This document shows positions 55,488 to 64,000 of a DNA stretch of 64,000 nt, piece by piece. A model generated the notes under the pieces. The model saw only the letters and a list, made by a program, of their open reading frames with translations, was not told the DNA's origin and made no database searches. The stretch lies in NCBI RefSeq assembly GCF_004210375.1, contig NC_134827.1:100859285-100923284 (forward strand), given 5' to 3'. Made by a program: the position numbers and the translations under genes. Positions within the stretch are counted from its first letter, which is position 1; each line of letters opens with the position of its first letter. Source of the DNA: Tachypleus tridentatus. Lineage: Eukaryota > Arthropoda > Merostomata > Xiphosura > Limulidae.

Positions 55488-56135
55488 AACACTAAGGTAA
55501 ACATGTAAAAGAACAAGCTTCTTGGTGTTTTAAAGAAAATTTTGTGTGCGTGTGGTTGGTGGATAAAACCACGCATGCGTTTAGCACTATCCAATCACCT
55601 TGACCCAGATTGTCGTGGTGCACAGACTGCTGTTGATGGAATTAGCTTTTCATTGAAAGTGCAAGTTAAATTACGAAAGAATTTCTACTTAAAGTGCAGT
55701 TGATTTTTTCTTTTTTTTTTATTAGTAGTTATCAAGCAAAATGAAATGGCAAAAACACCCCTTGCTCTGGAGCTTTCTTCTGATTTTTTATTACCGTCTC
55801 CATAAGCTAATATCACTAAGATTAAAAACAATAACCGAATGATAAGTGTGCCATGAAAAATATGATACTTTGATTTACACACACATTTGAAGGCTATTGG
55901 TTGAGAGTCTTTTAGATATATTTAAATGGTGTGATAAGAACTGACGTTGCACGACGCCACAGTTATCAGCAGCTTGTCAGGGTAATTGTTACTCAATGTG
56001 GGTTTGTGTGTGTGTGTATTAACTTCACATAACACTTTAGGTCAAGGCAGATAGTTTTTCTAGCTTCGAAATCTTGCACAAACCTAATAAAGAGGTATTT
56101 GCACTGAGATGTCCCTAAATGTGTCCTGTTTGTTT
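55488..56135. promoter_or_regulatory. 5' flank of the NRF-6-like gene
   Basis: Sequence directly upstream of the start codon on the minus strand; it should contain the promoter or a 5' untranslated exon. I see no convincing TATA box or initiator. A short GT run lies at about 56001-56018. Confidence 0.35.
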
Positions 56136-56400
56136 GTTTTGAACTTCGCGCAAAGTTACTCAAGACTTATCTGCACTAGCCGTACCTAATTTATCAGTCT
56201 AAGACTAGAGGGAAGGCAGCTAGTCATCACCATCCACCACTAACTCTTAGGCTACTCTTTTACCAACGAATAGTGGGATTGCCCGTCACATTATCACATT
56301 ATGACACCTCCAAGGCTGAAAGAGCGAGCATGTTTATAGGAAAGAGATTTGAACCCGAAACCTTCAGACTGAGCGTTATGCACCTTAGTCACTTGGTTTA
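56136..56400 (-). mobile_element. tRNA-derived SINE (family 1)
   Basis: Minus-strand copy from TTTTGAACTTCGCGCAAAGT to a degraded head (CACCTTAGTCACTTGG). It lies 650 bp upstream of the NRF-6-like start codon. Confidence 0.85.
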
Positions 56401-56454
56401 CAATGTTTTGAGTTCACAGTTTAAAATGTTATTAAACTTGACATGCCTTTCATT

Positions 56455-56600
56455 TTAAAGCATTAATATTGTTAAATACGTAAAACAGAAGGCATTATTG
56501 CCATTCATTGTAAAATATTAATATTGTTGAAGACGTAAAACAGAAGGCATTATTGCCATTCATTGTAAAGTATTAATATTGTTGAAGACTTAAAACTTGT
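56455..56600. repeat. Tandem repeat, about 54-bp unit, 2.7 copies
   Basis: The unit is AAGCATTAATATTGTTAAAT followed by ACGTAAAACAGAAGGCATTA and TTGCCATTCATTGT. Confidence 0.85.
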
Positions 56601-56956
56601 TGTGGCTATTATATATAAGCGGGTATTGTTGTTGTTATTGCAGTTACAAAACAATTCAATGGAACGTTTCGTCGCCAATGGATTCGGCAAAAATAGCGTG
56701 ATATAATACCATTATTATAATACACGCTTCCACTGTTTCAAGTTCCATAAGGATCTAGATATAGAATGCAGTGTTGAAAATATAATAGACCTGGTTACGA
56801 ATATAAAATGACAAATAACTTATTGATTTTGCATTCGCCAAATTCAGGTTTTCCGCTTCTCTTGATGCGATACTCCATTTTTTTTAATATAAATACATAA
56901 ATATTCCACAAAAGCTGTGTTGATTTTCAGAGCCATTTACCTCTATCATGCGATCA

Positions 56957-57162
56957 GTCCCCGTCACACCAAAACATGCTTACTCTTTAAGCAGTGGGGG
57001 CGTTATATTGTAACGGTGAATTCCATTACTCGTTGGAAAAACGTAGTCCAAGAGTTGGCTGTGGGTGGTGATGATTAACAGCTTTCCCTCTCGTCTTACA
57101 CTGGTAAATTAGGGACGGCTAGCGCAGATAGCCCTCGTATAGCTTTGCGTGAAGTTCAAATC
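56957..57162 (+). mobile_element. tRNA-derived SINE (family 1), 5'-truncated
   Basis: Starts in the B box (CCCCGTCACACCAAAACATG) and runs through the body to TTTGCGTGAAGTTCAAATCA. Confidence 0.88.
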
Positions 57163-57621
57163 AAATGAATTGATCGAAGTATGCCAGCGAAAGGGATACG
57201 TGCCCTTGTTCTACACTCTACAGAATTGCACTGGGTTATTAGGTAACCTCATTGTACGCACATAAGCCATTTTGTCCGTTATAAAAAAATCATTATAACT
57301 GTTTATATTTCGTAGAAGAAATATGACTTAAGCATACTAGTTCCTCGTTCTAGTTTTGTTTTTAGAGAAAACCCATATAGGCCCAGTAAAGACATATATG
57401 TAATTAAAGTTACCACCAGCCTTATTACACTATTCTTTCATAAAACCCATATAGATAATATTGACGTGTGATTTTAGTCATAGCTATAAGTCATGGCTAT
57501 AAGTCATGGCTATTAATACCGTTAACCAGAACATTATTTCTCGTCATACCTTGCCATTCTGTCGTTTCTATTAATTCAAAAAAGTTAAACGTTAGACAAG
57601 TATATATTTTTCGAAGGAGCG
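57163..57621. other. Flank without recognised features
   Basis: AT-rich; TAAGTCATGGCTAT is repeated at about 57487-57512. Nothing else recognised. Confidence 0.4.
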
Positions 57622-58027
57622 AAGTATAATAATCAGATAAGAAGGTTTAACACTTTTAACATGGAGTGCAATAATTACATAAGAAGGTTTAACACTTTTA
57701 ACACGGAGTACAATAATTACATAAGAAGGTTTAACACTTTTAACATGGAGTGCAATAATTACATAAGAAGGTTTAACACTTTTAACACGGAGTACAATAA
57801 TTACATAAGAAAGTTTAACACTTTTAACACGGAGTACATTAATTACATAAGAAGGTTTAACACTTTTAACACGGAGTACAATAATTACATAAGAAGGTTT
57901 AACACTTTTAACACGGAGTACAATAATTACATAAGAAGGTTTAACACTTTTAACACGGAGTACAATAATTACATAAGAAAGTTTAACACTTTTAACACGG
58001 AGTACAATAATTACACGGGAAGTTTTA
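57622..58027. repeat. Minisatellite, 42-bp unit, about 9 copies
   Basis: The unit is AATAATTACATAAGAAGGTT followed by TAACACTTTTAACACGGAGT and AC. Because 42 is a multiple of 3, both strands read open (N-N-Y-I-R-R-F-N-T-F on plus); no other evidence of coding was seen. Confidence 0.95.
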
Positions 58028-59991
58028 ACGAATTTCATAATAACCCATTAAAGCTGTGAGAACACGTGGATCTCACGTTGTAAAGGAAACTTGTACGTAT
58101 ATCCATGATCCTGCCAAGTTCGCTGTTGATTATTGGTTTGTTATTAGTCACAAAGTTTCACAACGAGTTGTCTAGGTCATGCTCAACGCGAACATCAAAA
58201 GCGATTTTTAACGTTATAAGCCCTCAGAATTACCACTGAGTTGCTGGGGAAGGATCTTCATTGTTAAACTGATGTGAGGTGGATCGAATAACTTAATATT
58301 AAAGTCACAGATTTAACCTCGTTCATTAACGTACAACAGACTTAACCTCATTCATTAACGTACAACTAACAGAGGAAAGTTTAATTTGAATATATTTACA
58401 GTTTCTCAATAAATTATTTTGTTTCTTTGTTGCGAATCAAACAAAAAATGTGCAAAGGGTTACCTAAGACGTGCCCACCGTAGGGGATCAGAGCTAGACT
58501 ATTTCCTACATAAGCTCTCCCTTTTGAATTTAAGCATCAGATATTAGGAAGATAGACAACTACAATGAATTCTTCATATTCATACCAGGAATATAGGTAA
58601 CCTGTATTACGTTTCGTTCCTTGAGTAGTGGGTGTTATGGTTCCTAATAAGTCCTGAAACGTTCAAAATCACATGTTTCCAGAGGCATGCATTCAACTTG
58701 TAGAGGCTTGTCTTTTTTGAAAATAAGAAATCTCAAATATTCTAAAGCAACGTTTAATTTCAAATCATGGTTAACCAGAAAATGTATTCCTTTTATATAA
58801 CCTGGTCACGTCTAAACGGATTCGATTTTCAACGCCATAAACTTAAAAATATGCCTTTTTTTACGCAGTCAGAAAAAAAAAACATGTTGGGAATAAGTAC
58901 AATCCAGTTAAATATTAATAAGTTGAAAGAGATTTCCTGACTTGTTCACGTGCGACGTGTGTATTTATAATAACAAAGATCTTGTCTGAGTGATTTGTTT
59001 AACTAGCCTATTGCTACGTTACAGAGCTCGTGCATTTTTTACTGTGTTTCCGTACCATTAAGATACTTATCTCTCAACTCAAAAAACACATCTGAAGATT
59101 ATATATATATATACAGAATAAAATTCATTACTATGTTATCTGCCTTGACAAAAAAACAAACGCCTGCAGAACAATGTTTCTAAATTTGTAGGCTGACTCA
59201 GCATGAACTATGTCGTGTTGGTCTGATCTACCTTACACGGATGTTTAAATTTTAAGTCATAACAGATTAAAACAGTTTGTTCTAATCTACCTTGACCCGA
59301 CACCGGAACAACTAAAAATAATTTTGTTTTAATCTTGTTGAGGAGGTTTACATAATATTTGTGAAAAGATGCTACGACAATATTAATCACACATCTAGAC
59401 AAACTTCTTATCAGTGGACGTCACTCCCAAAATTAAGTTTAAGCAGACTAAAAAGGGAGAAAAATTCCACTAGAATTTAACCAACGGATATGAAAGCGGT
59501 TGTTGATTTCTGTAGACGGAAGCATGTGACTCTCTATAAACTCGAAAACTTTAATTATTGACTTAATAATGGTACCAGTAAATATTTCCAAGTTCATGGC
59601 AATGATTTTTCGGGGAGGGTCGAAGGGGTCTCTTTCGTTACCATATCTCGAACTTAGAAGAAATAAAAAGGTGTTCTAGATTGTAAACGCTGAGGTGTGA
59701 TTCGAAAGCATGTTACTGTCTGAACGTCTTACTGAGCGAGATTTCTCCTTCACACGGCATACATTTAAGACCTATATTTAACATATTGTGCCATTTGGCT
59801 CTACCTAGCTTAATAACCATGTTGTATGAATATTTATCTTTATATAACCTTGATACACAGACGAAAGAAAAACTTCCGTGTGTATCACACAGATTTGTAG
59901 GCTTAAGTAAGTAAACACAAAATGTTTAAAGAATCAATTTGTTAAACATTGAGAATAAGGGTTAGCATTTGAATGAGGGTAATTGCATTGC
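58028..59991. other. Flank with one family 2 SINE-like element
   Basis: A minus-strand family 2 element lies at about 58140-58252 (GCGATTTTTAACGTTATAAG, TTACCACTGAGTTGCTGGGG). A possible further relic is at 58430-58530. A TA run lies at 59099-59112. The rest is unassigned. Confidence 0.5.
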
Positions 59992-60252
59992 GATCCAGCA
60001 TGGTCTGGTCGTTAGGGGGCGCTCGACTCGTAATCTAGGGATCACGTGTTCGAATCCCCGTCACCTCAATTATGCTCACCCTTTCAGCCGTGAGGGCATT
60101 ATAATGTGACGGTCAATTCTACTATTCGTTGGTAAAAGGGTAGCCCAAAAGTTGGCGGTGGGTGGTAATGACTAGCTGCTTTCCCTCTAGTCTTAGGGAC
60201 AGCTAGCGTAGATAGCCCTCGTGTAGCTTTGTGCGAAATTCAGAAACAAATA
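59992..60252 (+). mobile_element. tRNA-derived SINE (family 1)
   Basis: Full-length copy with mutated head (CCAGCATGGTCTGGTCGTTA) and B box GTGTTCGAATCCCCGTCACC. A deletion in the body removes TACACTGCTAAAT. Confidence 0.9.
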
Positions 60253-60429
60253 AACAGTTACATTACATTCCAGTCTTTTGAGATTGAAGACGTCAGACCT
60301 CATATAGTATGTACTGATAAGCATTCATTCAGTTAACTGAAGACAACAACGGTCTGTTTAAAGTCCTGACTTAAAAATAATTTAAGTTAAGCAAGTAGTA
60401 CGAAGATGGAGATAGAATATAAATCTGTT

Positions 60430-60548
60430 GGAAATTAAACCCAAAGCTACACAATGGGCTATCTGTCCTCAGGCCAACACGGATATCGAAACCCGATTTC
60501 TAGAGGTGTGAGCCCGCAGACATACCACTATGCCATTGAGAGGCATAT
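60430..60548 (-). mobile_element. SINE-like element (family 2)
   Basis: Plus orientation: CCCAAAGCTACACAATGGGC, then GGATATCGAAACCCGATTTC and CATACCACTATGCCATTGAG. Complete short element with a tRNA-like head at the high end. Confidence 0.78.
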
Positions 60549-61154
60549 ATAAATTTGTATACATCAGTACATAATGTATGCCACGTGGTTACTCCAATTA
60601 AGTTACCCAGTAATGTTTTAGACAGACATTCTTTAATCGCCCCAATAACCGACGTTGTGCTCACGTACTTATTATAAATACCGTTGGTTCATATCATTAA
60701 AACATAGGCATGTTTTTTAATTACAGAAAAACAATAATTGTATCAGTATTTTCAGTATATTCTAAGGGCATCGATAGGATTAAGATATTAAGTACTGGTC
60801 TTGTCAGCTGTCATTCTCTTACCCTTAAACAGTGCAATGTCCCTTTCCTAACATAGAATAAAAAAAGAACTCCAAGGGTGAACGACTTTGATATGTTTTA
60901 CCACAGGACTCTCGAGTCATTATCATTCCATCATTTTCATTCACCTTTCTCTCGTTTTTTTCCCAACATTTTAGCAAAATAAAAAACACTAGCGGTGTTG
61001 AAACCGGTTTCATAAAGACCGGTATCTTTCTAAACGAAGTATAAATAAATAAAACGACAACTTTCAGTTCAACATTAATTTTCGAAATAAAATATGAATA
61101 AAACTTTTAACTATCAGTAAAAAATGATGTAAGATCGTGATAGGTAATGCGTGT
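60549..61154. other. Flank without recognised features
   Basis: AT-rich. The minus-strand frame at 60825-61013 has no domain. Nothing recognised. Confidence 0.4.
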
Positions 61155-61256
61155 GTGTGTGTTTTTATAGTAAAGCCCCATCGGATTATCTGCTATGTTC
61201 AGAACCCCTAATTTTAGCTTTGTAAATCCGTAGACTTCGCGATATTTCAGCGAGGG
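61155..61256 (-). mobile_element. SINE-like element (family 2 relative)
   Basis: GTTTTTATAGTAAAGCCCCA, then TCGGATTATCTGCTATGTTC and TTTTAGCTTTGTAAATCCGT. Same variant as 30331-30440, partly deleted in the middle. Confidence 0.7.
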
Positions 61257-61306
61257 TCGTCAGAAATAATGATACAAGATATTAACATGAATGTTGGAAC
61301 ACCTTG

Positions 61307-64000
61307 TTTAGATGTTATAGCTACATTTGTACAAGACCATTGATACAGATTCTTTAGATGTTATAGCTAGATTTGTACAAGACCATTGATACAGATTCTT
61401 TAGATGTTATAGCTAGATTTGTACAAGACCATTGATACAGATTCTTTAGATGTTATAGCTAGATTTGTACAAGACCATTGATACAGCTTCTTTAGATGTT
61501 ATAGCTACATTTGTACAAGACCATTGATACAGCTTCTTTAGATGTTATAGCTACATTTGTACAAGACAATCATACAGATTCTTTAGATGTTATAGCTACA
61601 TTTATACAAGACAACTCATACAGATTCTTTAGATGTTATAGCTACATTTGTACAAGACCATTGATACAGCTTCTTGAGATGTTATAGCTAGGTTTGTACA
61701 AGACCATTGATACAGCTTCTTTAGATGTTATAGCTACATTTGTACAAGACAACTCATACAGATTCTTTAGATGTTATAGCTACATTTGTACAAGACCATT
61801 GATACAGATTCTTTAGATGTTATAGCTAGATTTGTACAAGACCATTGATACAGCTTCTTGAGATGTTATAGCTAGATTTGTACAAGACCATTGATACAGC
61901 TTCTTGAGATGTTATAGCTACATTTGTACAAGACCATTGATACAGCTTCTTTAGATGTTATAGCTAGATTTGTACAAGACCATTAATACAGATTCTTTAG
62001 ATGTTATAGCTACATTTGTACAAGACCATTGATACAGCTTCTTTAGATGTTATAGCTAGATTTGTACAAGACCATTGATACAGCTTTTTGAGATGTTATA
62101 GCTACATTTATACAAGACAACTCATACAGATTCTTTAGATGTTATAGCTAGATTTGTACAAGACCATTAATACAGATTCTTTAGATGTTATAGCTAGATT
62201 TGTACAAGACCATTGATACAGATTCTTTAGATGTTATAGCTAGATTTGTACAAGACCATTGATACAGATTCTTTAGATGTTATAGCTACATTTGTACAAG
62301 ACCATTGATACAGATTCTTTAGATGTTATAGCTAGATTTGTACAAGACCATTGATACAGCTTCTTGAGATGTTATAGCTAGATTTGTACAAAACCATTGA
62401 TACAGCTTCTTGAGATGTTATAGCTACATTTGTACAAGACCATTGATACAGATTCTTTAGATGTTATAGCTACATTTGTACAAGACCATTGATACAGATT
62501 CTTTAGATGTTATAGCTAGATTTGTACAAGACCATTAATACAGATTCTTTAGATGTTATAGCTAGATTTGTACAAGACCATTGATACAGATTCTTTAGAT
62601 GTTATAGCTACATTTGTACAAGACCATTGATACAGATTCTTTAGATGTTTTAGCTACATTTATACAAGACAACTCATACAGATTCTTTAGATGTTATAGC
62701 TAGATTTGTACAAGACCATTAATACAGATTCTTTAGATGTTATAGCTAGATTTGTACAAGACCATTGATACAGATTCTTTAGATGTTATAGCTACATTTG
62801 TACAAGACCATTGATACAGATTCTTTAGATGTTATAGCTACATTTGTACAAGACCATTGATAGAGATTCTTTAGATGTTATAGCTACATTTATACAAGAT
62901 CATTGATACAGCTTCTTTAGATGTTATAGCTACATTTGTACAAGACCATTGATACAGCTTCTTTAGATGTTATAGCTACATTTATACGAGACCATTGATA
63001 CAGATTCTTTAGATGTTATAGCTACATTTATACTAGATCATTGATACAGCTTCTTTAGATGTTATAGCTACATTTGTACAAGACCATTGATACAGCTTCT
63101 TTAGATGTTATAGCTACATTTGTACAAGACCATTGATACAGCTTCTTTAGATGTTATAGCTACATTTATACAAGACCATTGATACAGATTCTTTAGATGT
63201 TATAGCTACATTTGTACAAGACCATTGATACAGCTTCTTTAGATGTTATAGCTAGATTTGTACAAGACCATTGATACAGCTTCTTTAGATGTTATAGCTA
63301 GATTTGTACAAGACCATTGATACAGATTCTTTAGACGTTATAGCTACATTTATACAAGACCATTGATACAGCTTCTTGAGATGTTATAGCTACATTTATA
63401 CAAGACCATTGATACAGCTTCTTTAGATGTTATAGCTACATTTGTACAAGACCATTGATACAGCTTCTTTAGATGTTATAGCTACATTTATACAAGACCA
63501 TTGATACAGATTCTTTAGACGTTATAGCTACATTTATACAAGACCATTGATACAGCTTTTTGAGATGTTATAGCTACATTTATACAAGACCATTGATACA
63601 GCTTCTTGAGATGTTATAGCCACATTTGTACAAGACCATTGATACAGCTTCTTTAGATGTTATAGCTAGATTTGTACAAGACCATTGATACAGCTTCTTG
63701 AGATGTTATAGCTAGATTTGTACAAGACCATTGATACAGCTTCTTTAGATGTTATAGCTACATTTGTACAAGACCATTGATACAGCTTCTTTAGATGTTA
63801 TAGCTAGATTTGTACAAGACCATTGATACAGATTCTTTAGATGTTATAGCTAGATTTGTACAAGACCATTGATACAGCTTCTTTAGATGTTATAGCCACA
63901 TTTGTACAAGACCATTGATACAGATTCTTTAGACGTTATAGCTACATTTATACAAGACCATTGATACAGCTTCTTGAGATGTTATAGCTACATTTATACA
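61307..64000. repeat. Large minisatellite, 47-bp unit, at least 57 copies, runs off the window
   Basis: The unit is TAGATGTTATAGCTACATTT followed by GTACAAGACCATTGATACAG and CTTCTTT. Common variants are GCTAGATTT, ATTCTTT, CTTCTTG and a shorter ACAACTCATACAG form. Variant order repeats over several units, pointing to block duplications. The array is still running at the last base. Confidence 0.97.

Larger units (their letters stand above)
51233..55024 (+). mobile_element. Penelope-like retroelement inserted in a satellite
   Basis: The order is: an inverted copy of the 3' tail (51233-51331), a direct partial copy of the element's 3' part (51332-52054), a SINE (52055-52327), then the body with reverse transcriptase and GIY-YIG remnants (52328-54820) and 3' tail (to about 55024). 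Partial tandem copies acting as pseudo-LTRs, and inverted terminal fragments, are typical of Penelope-like elements. The 36-bp satellite unit lies on both sides (to 51232 and from 55025). It is antisense within intron 1 of the NRF-6-like gene. Confidence 0.85.

Noticed and set aside
57592..58059. Repeat ORFs on both strands
   Set aside because: 42-bp tandem repeat; openness on both strands is expected from the unit, and nothing else suggests translation.

Overview
This window looks like AT-rich nuclear DNA of an arthropod, most likely a chelicerate. A horseshoe crab is my best guess, because the abundant tRNA-derived SINE resembles the one I associate with xiphosuran genomes; that guess is from memory and was not checked. 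Nothing bacterial or viral was seen: there are no operons, no CRISPR array and no long uninterrupted ORF apart from tandem-repeat artefacts.

One gene dominates. I assembled by hand a 15-exon minus-strand gene whose start codon is at 55485-55487 and whose stop is at 8423-8425. All 14 introns have GT..AG ends and codon phase carries through every junction. The product is a membrane acyltransferase of the NRF-6 (nose resistant to fluoxetine) family: a signal peptide, an extracellular NRF domain (exons 1-3), and a multi-pass acyltransferase-3 domain (exons 4-15). It is about 773 residues long if one missing base in exon 9 is allowed for. As given, exon 9 is out of frame inside a run of four C's. 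This is either a consensus error or a real inactivating mutation.

Almost everything else is repeats, mostly in the introns of that gene. At least fourteen unrelated minisatellite families (monomers about 30-78 bp) cover about 30% of the window; the largest is a 4.9-kb array of a 45-bp unit in intron 4. Two arrays start within about 15-25 bp of a 3' splice site (exons 4 and 14). About twenty copies of one tRNA-derived SINE and over a dozen of a second, related short element are scattered on both strands.

The mobile elements have readable histories. A dead Penelope-like retroelement (reverse transcriptase plus GIY-YIG endonuclease) sits inside a 36-bp satellite in intron 1, with a partial upstream copy and an inverted tail. 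Its tails carry decayed hammerhead-ribozyme-like cores. A CACTA-ended DNA transposon with a broken coding region (35664-36960) has a 468-bp internally deleted derivative (21530-21997); both are flanked by TAA. A small inverted-repeat unit carrying a piece of 28S rDNA (16732-16951) has split a solo Penelope-type tail. Two minisatellites appear to have grown from transposon ends: the 78-bp unit from the right end of a small inverted-repeat transposon, and the 47-bp unit from a SINE-like tail.

The flanks (1-8422 and 55488-64000) hold satellites, SINEs and unassigned AT-rich sequence. I recognised no second host gene.
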